DNA of 64,000 bases from Tilletia caries (taxonomy: Eukaryota > Basidiomycota > Exobasidiomycetes > Tilletiales > Tilletiaceae): assembly GCA_032718865.1 (NCBI GenBank), contig JALUTQ010000024.1, positions 171,501 through 235,500 of the forward strand, given 5' to 3'. The translations under genes were made by a program, and so were the position numbers. Positions 43,802-54,251 of the stretch are shown here, piece after piece. The first letter of the stretch is position 1. Each line of letters starts with the position of its first letter. The notes under the pieces are model-generated. The model was given only the letters and a program-made list of their open reading frames with translations. It did no database searches and was not told where the DNA came from.

Positions 43802-46253
43802 ATGTTCAAGACGGCGAATCCATACGACGAGCCGGTCACCAAGGCCACCGACGAGAACCTGACCGCAGAAGACTGGGAGGCAAACCTCGACGTCTGCGAC
43901 AAGGTCTCTGGCGAGGGCGAGCAAGGCGCACGCAACTGCATCGCAGCCATCCAGAAGCGGCTCGCACACCGCTCCGCAAACGTACAGCTCTACGCTCTCA
44001 TCCTCACAGACTCCCTCTCCAAGAACGCAGGCGTGAACGCACACAGGGAGATCGCGAGCCGCTCCTTCTCCCAGACCCTCGTCCGTCTCGCCACAGACAG
44101 GAACACGCACGACTCCGTCAAGCGCAAGGCATATAGCCTCGTCAAGGAGTGGTCACGCGAGTACGGCACCGATCCGGACCTCGGCATCATCTCCGAGACG
44201 TACACCACCCTGTCCAAGCAGCTCGGATCCCGCTTCGAGGAGCACGTCGAGGAGCAGGAGCCGGAGGAACCCAGCACGGACGAGCTCCGTCGCGAAGATG
44301 AAGAACTTCGTCGGGTGCTCGAGCTCAGCATGATTGACCAGGGCGGAAGACAGCACTGGGCGAGTAACTACGGCGGCTATGAGGGGGCGGCGGCTGGCGC
44401 TAGTGGAAGTAGCAGTGGTGCCGGGGCCGGGGCTGGGCCTGCTGGTGCATCCGCTGCGGCTGCTTCATCGGCTGGCGGAAGCAGTCGACCGGCGGCTACG
44501 AGCTCCGGCTCTGCTCAACCCTCTACCGCCAGTGCATCAGCTGGAGCTTCTGGAGCAGGACCGTCCGCCCCTGGCCCCGTTGCTGCGCCTGCTGTCAACG
44601 TGGCCTCGGCTACACCTGCCGCTGCACCTGCTCCTGCTCCCGCGGCTGCTCCCGCTCCTGCTGCTACCTACCAGCCTGCCCCTGCGACCGCTGCAAACGG
44701 TCCCGCCAGTGTGCCCAGTGTCGCCGTGAACGAAGCCTCTGCCGCCCCGCTTTCGGCAGCTGCGAGCTCCAACCCCACGGCAGCCGCAAGTGGAACATCC
44801 GCTGTAGCTTCCACCTCCGCAGCGGCCGCCGCAACCACCACGCCCACTGTCTCCCGCGTCCGCGCGCTCTACGACTTCAAGCCTTCCGAACAGGGCGAGC
44901 TCGGCTTTCTGAAGGGCGACATCATCCGGGTCCTCTATGCGGTCTACGACCACTGGTGGAGGGGCGAGCTTCGGGGCGAGGTCGGCATCTTCCCTGTGAA
45001 CTATGTCGAGATCTTGCCCGATCCGACCCCGGCTGATCTGCAGAAGGAGGCCGAGATGGAGGCTCGGGTGTTTGATCAGGCTGCGAGCATTGATTCGCTT
45101 CTTAAGAAACTTAAGGACCTTGATCCTGCACGCGATAATTTGGCTGATGATGAAGAGCTCCAGGTGTGTCTCTGATCCTCATCACGGCTAACCCCCGCAC
45201 TTGGGCTGACGTCTTCTGTCTTTTCTGCAGGAACTCTATCAAATGTCACTGTCCATGCGACCCAAGATCATCCGCCTCATCGACCGATACAGCGCGAAGA
45301 TCAGCGAGCTCAAGGCCATGAATGACAAGTTTGTCCGCGCTCGGGGTACCTTTGACCGTCTGATGGAAGAATCGCTCGCCAAGTACAACCCTGGTGTTCA
45401 GAGCGCCGCGTACACCCAGGTCCGACCGGAGTATGTGGGGGCCGAGCAACAACAGCAGTATGGGTACAACTACCTTGCCCAACAGCAACAGCTTCAACAA
45501 CAACAGCTCCAGCAACATCCACAGCTAGCCCAGCAGCCTCAACAGGTCCCCACCGCGATGCCTCAACAACAACAGGGTCAAGCGCTGCACCCGCAACAAC
45601 AGCAGGACTACGCGCGAGCGTGGGCAGAGTGGTATGCGCAGAATGGATATCCGGAGCAGGCGGCGCAGGCTGCTGCTGCTGCGGCGGCGGCGTCGGCGGC
45701 GTCGGGTCAGACGGATACGCCGGGTGTGCAGCCTGTGACGCCGTTCTCTGGTGCGGGTGCGCAGCCGCAACAGCAACAGCCGCAGCAGCCGCAGCAGCAG
45801 GGTGTCCCGGGTCCGTTCGCGGGGGCTGGACCTGGACCTGGACCTGGACCTGGACCTGCTCCTGCGCTTATGTTCACGCCTCCGTCTGCCGTGACGGCGG
45901 GCAGTGAGAGTGGCCTACCTCACACACCTACACATGCTCCAGCACCTGCAGCACCCACCCAAGCACAAGCGGGTGCCTCCTCCTCCTCCACCTCAACTTC
46001 GGCGCCCCTGCCCACTCCCGGTGCTGGTGTTGGGGGGCAGCAACAGGTCCCGCTTGATGATGAGAAGCGACGGCTTTATGAACGTGCGAGGGCGGAGGCG
46101 GAGGCGTTCCAGCGGCAGGGAGGGGTTGTGGATCCGTATGGGGTGCAGCAGAATGGGGGTGCGAGTGGGAGCGGGAGTGGGAGTGGGAGTGGGGCGGGGG
46201 TAGCTCAACAAGGCGGAAGTGGGAGTGGGAGTGCGGGGTTCAGCTTGGTTTAG
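43802..46253 (+). CDS. HSE1: ESCRT-0 subunit Hse1 (STAM-like)
   Basis: Exons 43802-45163 and 45231-46253 encode 794 residues. Domains in order: VHS (about 8-145; NPYDEPVTKATDENLTAEDW, ANVQLYALILTDSLSKNAG), UIM (EDEELRRVLELSM, about 165-180), a long Ala/Pro/Ser linker, SH3 (351-405; RVRALYDFKPSEQGELGFLKGD, DHWWRGELRGEVGIFPVNYVE), a helical GAT-like core (ELYQMSLSMRPKIIRLIDRY), and a Gln/Ala/Gly/Pro-rich tail. Hse1 pairs with Vps27 on endosomes to capture ubiquitinated cargo for multivesicular body sorting. It is longer than yeast Hse1 (452) because of the two low-complexity regions. Confidence 0.95.
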
Positions 46254-46901
46254 AGAGAGTCGAGGTTTGGGACTGGGGCAGGGGAAGGGGAAGGGGAAGG
46301 GGAAGGGGAAGGGGGGAGATTTGGGTCGGGGTTGAGGGCGGTCCCTCCCCCTCCCCCCCTGCCCCCCTCGGTCGGAGCAAGAACGTACCTGGATCCTTTT
46401 CTGCCAATCCAGATCGACCATGTACATCTGCCCCCTCTCTGCGACTGCCCTTGCGTTCCGGGACCCGGTCCATTCGCTTTCAACAAAGTTCGCCCCCAAC
46501 GCTTTCATCAAGGCTCGATTTCGTCCTGTCCTCCCCTACAGATGCACATCACCCTCGAGACCCGGGCGGATTTCTCTTTCTCCTGTTTCCCTTCTTACAC
46601 CAGGCTTGTGGATCCCCAAGAAATGAATGATACCGAATGTACATACAATACTTACAGACATCGATATCGCAGAGGTGTTGAAGGCATGCTGTGGTCGTGT
46701 GAGGGTGTGCTCTTGTCGGGACGTTGTCGATGGTGATTTCTGGAAGAAGCAAAGGTGGACCATGCACATTTGTCACTCACTTGCAGCTGCCATCATTGAT
46801 TCTTATACGTACGCCTGACTCTCTGTCTCTCCCTCTCCCCCAACTATTACTGAGCGCTGCCTACTCCCCCCCCCATCCCCCCTGAAGTACCGTTGCTCAA
46901 A
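46254..46901. other. intergenic between HSE1 and AHA1
   Basis: It holds an AGGGGA hexamer run (about 46278-46312) next to CCCCCT-rich sequence, otherwise no gene signal. Confidence 0.5.
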
Positions 46902-48394
46902 ATGATGTCCGATTGGAACAAGGTCAGTCCATCGGAAACGGAACAGCTACCCCCGTCGATGCTCGCTGGTTGGACAAAACACAGCTGACCCTCGCCATCG
47001 TTCTCGCCCTCTCCTCCTCTCGCCCCGCGGTCCTGAAGCACTACCACTGATGAGTACACGCTGCGCGCGCCCGCCCTCTCCCCAACCTCACAACAACAAC
47101 AAAAAAGCTAACATACAATTCTCTTGATCTTTCCGAACTGCACGAAGACCAAAGGATGTACGCCCTGGGCCCGCGACTGGCTCACGTCCAACTGCGTCGG
47201 CACGGCTGCGGAGGACGGTGAACTCAGTGTGCGCGTGGATAGCTTGAGCTCGCTTGAGGGCGATGTTGAGCTTGGGAACCGGTACGTTTTTTCCTTCCCT
47301 TCTTTCCTTCTCTTGGGGAGCATGATTCTTGGGTTTTTCGCGAGCTCAACCACTTGGATTTTGCTGTGCTCTCCCCGTTTTTTTTTCTATGTGGCGGGGA
47401 TTAGGAAGGGCAAGTTGATTACTATCTTTGATACGTCGGTCACGTTTGCCTGGTCTGGTGGGTCTTCTGCCGTTTCTCCCTGTCCGCGTCGTGGGCTCTC
47501 ACGCTGATGATTCGCTTCTCTACTTCCGCTCAGGCTCCAAGGGCGAGGAGAAGGCCGACGGGCAGATCATTTGCGAGGAATTCTCTCATGAGGTCCATGA
47601 TGAGAAGCGGGACTACGAGGTATGTCCCTTCTCTAAGCTTCTTTGCACTTTCTCCGCAACATTCGTGACTGAAACGTAGCGCCGGCATCTTTCAGTTCAA
47701 GGTGACGCAGTCGAGCGGCCCCTCCGCCGCGCGCGAGCTTGTCCAGAAGCAAGTCGTCCCTGCGCTCTTGGCTCACTTCAACAGCTTCCGAACGACGCTG
47801 ATCGAGAAGCACGCCAAGGACCTCGGCCACGCCGATGCTTCCTCGTCCTCAGGCACAACCACCCCATCATCCACCTCTACCTCCACCACGGCTCCTCCTG
47901 CTACTTCGTCCTCTTCCGCCGCCGCCTCCTCTGGGAAACCAGCGACAACGACGAAGGCGGCCCCGACGATCAAGTCGGCTTCGTCGGTGAGCACGAGCGC
48001 GTCTGACGTGCGGGTCTCGCTCGACTTGCCCATGGCGCGCGACGACCTGTGGGACCTCCTCACGAACCCAGCCCGAATCCCGATGTGGTCCCGCTCCGCG
48101 GCCGAGTTCTCACCCACGGCAGGTGCGCCCTTCTCGCTCTTCGGCGGCAACGTGACGGGCAGTGTGGAGTCTGTGGATGCGCCGAAGACGTTGGTGCAGA
48201 AGTGGAGGGTGGGGCAGTGGCCTGCTTCGCACTTGGGCGTGTTGACGATGAGTTTGAATGAGGGGCATGATTCGACGAAGTTGGATCTTGTGCTTAGTGG
48301 GGTGCCGTCTGGCGAGGAGGAGCAGACGGAGAGGGGGCTGAGGATGTACTACCTGACGTCGTTGCAGACGGTCGTGGGCGGCGTGCTCGCATGA
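46902..48394 (+). CDS. AHA1: Hsp90 co-chaperone Aha1
   Basis: Five exons: 46902-46922, 47148-47281, 47405-47457, 47534-47619 and 47696-48394, giving 330 residues. The N-terminal Aha1_N domain is seen in CTPWARDWLTSNCVG, VELGNRKGKLITIFDTSV and FAWSGSKG. The C-terminal AHSA1/START-like domain is seen in VSLDLPMARDDLWDLLTNPAR, FSLFGGNVTGSVESV, VQKWRVGQWPASH and GLRMYYLTSLQTVVGGVLA. Aha1 stimulates Hsp90 ATPase. The first exon (MMSDWNK) is the weakest part: it keeps the Trp that begins the family's NWHW motif, but the acceptor at 47147 is AAG and intron 1 is long (225 nt). The Ser/Thr-rich linker between domains is long. Confidence 0.88.
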
Positions 48395-48494
48395 GCCCAT
48401 GCACAGGCGGGCGGAGCTCAATCGTTGACACGAATGGAGTTAAGTTCGACAAAGTACAGAATTACATTTCCTTTTGCTTCAATTTTGGGGGCAT

Positions 48495-49139
48495 TCACAG
48501 GTCTTCACGAGGTTGGGAAGAGGCAGAAGAAGAAGAAGAACCGGAGAACTTGAAAGCTTCGAGATCTTCGATGTTGACGACGCGAAGGGCTGCCTTGTGG
48601 GTGGCCTCCAGTTTGACGGCGGGAACTGCTTCGCGGGGGAGTTGGCCGGCTTTATACGCGTCGAGGGCCTCTGCGTGTTTGAAATGAGTCAGTTGAAGGG
48701 CCTCCAAATAAATAAGTAGGAGGGTCTTGTCATACGTACCTTTCCAGCGCGAGACGCAGAGGCACCAAGAGCAACTGTTGACGAAAAGGCGAAGGAGGGT
48801 GAGCAAGCACAGGCTGAGAAGTATATGGCGGGAAGGTCAATTTGATACACACCCGTCCGAGAGAATCGGGCGCAGATCATTCCCGCGCGAGGCGGAGAAC
48901 CTGAGCCAGGCATCGTTCACCACAGCGGCAACGACATGGGAGCCTTGATCCTGCGCGTTGGTCTCTGCATTTCTCCAAAACCCCCATCAGCATTGATTCA
49001 CAACGAAAATGAGCGCGGGCCTGAGAATGATTAAAATACGGACCACATTTGCCAGTGCGGAAGAAGCCAGTCATGGGCTTGGTGCCGCAGACCTCGAGCG
49101 GGCGGCCGTAGATGTTCAGCGAGGGTACGGCTGACATCG

Positions 49140-49179
<40 letters not shown>

Positions 49180-49428
49180 GTGGGAGGCGGAGCGAGCTTG
49201 GGGGGATCTTGGGGCGGGTGTGCCTGCGAGGAGACGGGCGGAGACGCGTGTGAGACGCGAGGCGAGGGCTTGCAGTGACGCTGGAATGCTGGGCGAGTTA
49301 CAATTGCAGAGCTTGCAGCTTGGGAGCGTGGGGGGCGAGGGCAGGGCAGGGCAAGGTGGTCGGGGCGGGCTCTGGATTCTGGAGGCGAGTGTGGTCAGAG
49401 CGCATCGGGCAAGGGCAGGCGAGAGCAC
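48495..49428 (-). CDS. DUF2237 family protein
   Basis: Four exons: 49428-49044, 48964-48853, 48774-48740 and 48670-48495, giving 235 residues. LNIYGRPLEVCGTKPMTGFFRTGKC, DQGSHVVAAVVNDAWLRFS, SRGNDLRPIL, SWCLCVSRWKEALDA and VKLEATHKAALRVVNIEDLE follow the DUF2237 consensus, including its conserved cysteines. The biochemical function of the family is unknown. About 95 N-terminal residues precede the domain: Arg/Ser/Pro-rich with a poly-Thr tract, possibly a mitochondrial presequence; alternatively translation starts at the internal Met just before the domain (49138). It is divergent from KAP123 across 315 bp. Confidence 0.8.
49138..49179 (-). repeat. trinucleotide repeat (ACG)n encoding poly-Thr
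   Basis: Thirteen Thr codons of one kind occur in a row just upstream of the internal Met of the DUF2237 gene. Confidence 0.9.
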
Positions 49429-49743
49429 GTGGCGAACAGAACCGAGTGTGGAGATGAGAAAGTCACGTGCAGTTTCTTTCCATCAAAATTTGAAGCGGCC
49501 TTGTCTTCGAAATCTTTCCTTCCCTTCCCTTCCCTTCCCTTCGCTCTGGGCTCTGACCCTCACCCGCATACACACACCCAACACTTCCATCCCTTTTCCT
49601 ATCCCCTCTCGCACGCGCGTCAGCAAGGAAACCATACACACAAGGAACTTCTCGCTCTTTCCTTCTCATCTTATCTCTCTCTCTCTCGCTCTCTCTCGCT
49701 CTCTCCCTCCCTACGGTCTTACACATAGAGTCACGCACTAATC

Positions 49744-52700
49744 ATGGACGTGAGTGAAGACCCTCGACCCACCTGCCTGCTTATCTTCCTGCAACGCGCT
49801 CCTCACATTCTTCCCTGTCTTCCATCTCGCAGCAAAACTTTGTCCAAAATCTTCACAGCACGCTCCAGCAGACGAGCGTGCCAGACACCAATGCTGTCAA
49901 GGCGGTGCGTTTTCTAAATGCTGCATTCACTCGCGTCCGAATCACTTCTCACATGCTCTCTCTTCCCGCGCACAGGCTACGGAGGCTCTGCAAAACACCT
50001 TCTTCAAGAACCCTGCATGTGTCCCCGCCCTCGTCGAGATCCTCTCAAGCTCACCGGACTTGGCCGTACGACAGCTCGCCTCGGTCGAACTCCGCAAGCT
50101 CGTCGCAAAGAAGAGCAAGTTCTGGACTAAGCAGCAACAGGACACCCGCGCTGGCATCAAGGCGAAATTGCTCGAGCTTGTTTCCCAGGAGAAGAGGTTC
50201 GTCTGCTCCGGTGGTTTTGCGTCCCACACAAGTGCTCTGCCCTGACCATGCATGTTGTCCTTCGTCATCCTTTCCCCAACCATCGGTCACAATCGTCAAC
50301 AGCACGCCTGTTCGTAACGGTATCGCCCGAGTCGTCTCAGGCATTGCACGGATCGAACTCCCACTCAACAGCTGGCCCGAACTCCTTCCTTTCCTCTTCT
50401 CTGCCGCCGACTCGCCCGACGCGGCACACCGCCAATCAGCCATCTTCGTCTTCTACACCGTCCTTGAGACCTTTGTCGAGGATGAGACTTCAGGCCTGGC
50501 TCAGTACCTCCCCCAAATCATGGCAACCTTCTCCAAGGCCCTGCAAGATCCGGAGAGCTTGGAGGTTCGCATCACAACGGTCCGGTGAGTCATTGGTCTT
50601 GCTTGTCCTGCATCTCAGAATACTAGTGGAAGCTGACGCGTACCTTCCTGCTCCACAGTGGTCTCGGCAAGGTGGCAGAGTCAGTAGACGAGGAATCGCC
50701 CAACGACCTCGCTGCCCTCCAAGGCGCCGTCCCCGCTATGGTCCAGGTCCTCAACCAGTGCTTCGAGCAAACTCACGCCGAGGGCGCCAAGAACATCTTC
50801 GCCGTTTTCGAGATTCTGTTGCAAATCGACTCTCAAGTTGTTAACCCACACATCGCCGAGCTCGTCGACTTCTTCCTCACCAAGTCTGCTGACAAGAACG
50901 CAGAAGAGGACCTCCGACTTATGTCCCTGAATGCCATCTCCAACATTGTCGCCTACCGTCGTGCTCGCGTCCAAAGTCTCAGCCTGGCCAAGGTCATGAT
51001 TGACCGTGTCATGCCCATCGTCGTCGAGGAGGACAACGAGGACCCCGATGATGAGACTCCCAGCAGACTTGCGCTGCGCATAATCGACAGTCTCTCCACC
51101 GAGCTCCCACCGACCCACGTCTTCCCTCCCCTTCTTGAGCAACTCCAGGCGTATGCGTCAAACTCGGACCCTCACCACCGCAAGGCTGCCCTTCTCGCCT
51201 TCAGTGTCGCCATAGAAGGCTGCTCTGACTACCTCCGTCCCCACCTCGACAAGTTCTGGCCTCTCGTCGAGTCTGGGCTGCGCGACCCCGATGCCGTCGT
51301 CCGCAAGGCCGCCTGTCTCACCATTGGCTGCCTGTGCGAAGACCTCGGTACCGAGACTGCCGCCAAGCATGCTTCCTTCCTGCCCGCCATCATGGACCTC
51401 ATCAACACCGAAGACACGCAGCGACAGGGTTGCGTCGCTATCGACTCTCTTCTCGAATGCATGGACGAGGACACTATCGCTCAGTACCTGCCCTCCATCA
51501 TGGAGCGTCTCTCTGTCCTCCTCGAGACGGCTGACGTCAAGATCAAGGCGACGGTCACTGGTGCCATCGGGTCTGCCGCACACGCTTCCAAGGAGGCTTT
51601 CCTGCCATACTTCCCTCGTGCCGTCCAACTCATGACTCCTCATCTACTCCTTACCGAAGAAGGCGATGAGCTTGACCTGCGCGGCATCACCACGGACACG
51701 ATGGGCACCTTTGCCGAGGCTGTCGGCAAGGAGGCCTTCCGGCCCTACTACGAGGACCTGATGAAGCACTGCTTCGAGGCCCTCAACCTGGACTCGCCCC
51801 AGCTCCGCGAGTGCAGCTTCATCTTCTTCGCTGTCATGGCTCGGGTCTATGGTGACGAGTTTGTGCCCTTCCTGCAACACGTTGTACCCAAGGTCATCGA
51901 GTCTCTCCAGCAGGCCGAGCACGAGGGCTTGCCCGGTGCCGCACCTGACGGGACTGTCAACGGTATCGGTATTCCCGGCTCGAGCTCGGAGGGTGCTGTC
52001 GCTGTCAACGGTGACGCCGACGATGACGATGAGGACGACCAGTACGTCGACGAGGACGACTGGGACAAGTTGAACGTCAACACGGCTGTGTCGATAGAGA
52101 AGGAGGTCGCTGCGGACTCGCTGTCGACTCTGTTCTCTGCCACCAAGGCTGGCTTCTTGCCTTACCTGGAGAGCAGTGTTTCGGAGTTGATGAGCTTGCT
52201 TGATCACTTCTACTATGGTATTCGGAAGAGTGTGATTGAGACGCTGTTCTCTTTCATTAGCACGCTGAACGAGATTTCTGGTGCGGCGAAGTGGGAGGCT
52301 GGTGCTGAAGTGGTGCGTACTTTACTCCCTCTGATGTCGAGTTCGTCATTTCAGGATAGCTGAAAGGTCTTTTCTCTTTCTCTCACTCCTTTCCAGAAGA
52401 CACCGCTCAACGCTGATGTCCAGAAGCTCGTCGATGTCGTGTTCCCTGCCATTCTGGGCGCCTGGGAGCTCGAGGATGACCGGTACGTACCTCTTTCCAA
52501 CCACTCCTCTATCTCTCTCTCTCTTGCGAGACCTTCCTCAGGTTCTTGCTGGACAACCAAAGTGGGTAGGGGGCAGCCTACGGGCCAGGCCCCGACGACG
52601 GGTTCAAAGGATGAAAAGCATTTTCTCAGCTCACTTCGACGGCCTATTAACGCTAGGTCGAATGAGTAACAACGATTTTTCCAACCATTAAGGTTCTGAT

Positions 52701-53891
52701 TGACCCGTCCCACCCACCCTCCTCCCCTTCCATTCCCACTTGCTGCATTTCACCATCACAGGACTTTACTGACTGACCTCATCTATTTCTTACTCTTTGA
52801 CCGTCATGAAGGAGTGTTGCGTCAACGCTTTGCTTGTCTATCACGGATGCTCTGTCCAAGTGCGGCCCCGCTCTTGTTGTACCAAGTACGTCCCCAGTCT
52901 TGCTGTCACTCTCAGATGCGTGCATGTTCCTTACTCACGCCTTGTCTGAGTTTTCAGAGTACCTCGAGAAGACCTGTGGCATCGTCTCCCACATTCTGGA
53001 GAAGCGGTCGCCACCGACACTGGACGAGTTCGAGTCCGACGCACCCGAGGACCAGGAGGCTTCCGAGTACGAGTCTGCGCTTGTCAGTTCGTCTGTTGAT
53101 TTGCTGGGCGGTCTTGCGGGTGCGCTCGGTGCCGACTTTGCGCCGTTGTTCAGCAAGTTCTTGCCGTTGCTTGTCAAGTACTACGTATGTACCTCGTCAA
53201 TTGTCTTGTATCAGTTGAGATCCAGAATTCTGACACTGATCTTTTCTTTCAACAGGCTCCCGGGCGGTCAGACTCTGAGCGATCCACAGCCATTGGCGGG
53301 TTCGCTGAGATTATCCTCGGCCTCGGTGGTGCGGTGACACCCTTCACCGAGCAAATCCTGTCGATCCTGTCTCGGGCCATCACCGACGACGCCGCGCAAG
53401 TCCGGCAGAACGCGGCCTTCGCGTCTGGCCTGTTGATCGAGTACTCGAACGAGGACCTTACGCCGCACTTCCCCGCGCTGCTCACTGCGCTCCAGCCGAG
53501 TCTTGTGAAGCCGGCGGAGAACGACACGGAGGAGTTGCAGGTGACGCGTGACAATGCGTGTGGGTGTCTGGGCCGGATGATCCTGAAGCGTCCGGACCAG
53601 GTGCCGATTGAGCAGGCGTTGCCGATCCTGTTTGGCGCGATGCCGCTCGAGCAGGACCATGCCGAGTGGGCGCCCGTGTTGACGGCGCTGATCAGTCTGG
53701 TGCAGGGGAACAATGCGGTTGCGCTTTCGCACCTGGACACGATTTTGCAGCTGTTTGCGCATGTGTTGGGTTCGAAGGAGGAGCTGATTAGTGCGGAGTT
53801 GCGGGGGCAGTGTGTTGGGTTTGTCAGTGCGATTGCTGCGCAGGCTCCGGAGCAGGTTGAGGCTGCTGGGTTGAAGCCGTACCTTGTCTAA
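49744..53891 (+). CDS. KAP123: karyopherin Kap123 / importin-4
   Basis: Nine exons: 49744-49749, 49833-49904, 49976-50196, 50303-50584, 50659-52312, 52397-52482, 52812-52885, 52958-53184 and 53256-53891, giving 1085 residues. The protein is built of HEAT repeats throughout: QNTFFKNPACVPALVEIL, VRQLASVELRKLVAKKSKFW (importin-beta N-terminal), HHRKAALLAFSVAIEGCSDYL, RKAACLTIGCLCEDLG, and a C-terminal VRQNAAFASGLLIEYSNEDL. An acidic loop (DADDDDEDDQYVDEDDWDKLN) is typical of Kap123. It imports ribosomal proteins and histones H3/H4. The start exon has two codons only. Intron 6 is long (329 nt) and its acceptor at 52811 is AAG. Length is close to the yeast protein (1113). Confidence 0.94.
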
Positions 53892-54159
53892 GTTTTTTCT
53901 CTCTCTCTCTCTTTTCGTTCATCTTTCCACTTCCCTTCTTTTTCGTTCTTCACTTTCTTTCTCTCTATCCTCGCGTTTCCCTTCTTCACGAGCTTTCCAA
54001 ATACCAAGACCCTCGTGTCGTTTCCACACTCTCAAATTCGGAAAGGGCCAGTTGAGCAGGAGGACAGGAAGAAAGGGGAAAGAGAGAGGAGGAGGAGGGG
54101 ATGGGCAAGGGAAGGGAAAAAAAAAAGATCGTTCTGCAAAGGTGAGCGGTGCAAAAAGT

Positions 54160-54251
54160 CGACCGAGCACGGGTTCGAACCGTGGACCTTTCGCTGTCTG
54201 AAAAGTGATAGACTTTAGGAGGCGAACCTTCTACCACTGAAATACGCGGCC
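54160..54251 (-). tRNA. tRNA-Arg(CCT) with ~19-nt intron
   Basis: The minus strand gives GGCCGCG acceptor, D arm TTTCAGTGGTAGAA, anticodon stem TTCGC/GCGAA with loop CTCCTAA, T arm CACGGTTCGAACCCGTG and 3' CTCGGTC. The anticodon CCT reads AGG. Some 19-20 nt lie between base 37 and the 3' anticodon stem. One acceptor pair (position 6) is mismatched, so a functional check is warranted, but boxes A and B look normal. Confidence 0.85.

Noticed and set aside
53892..54159. Frames in the pyrimidine-rich 3' region of KAP123
   Set aside because: Low-complexity CT/GA sequence read in several frames; no start context.
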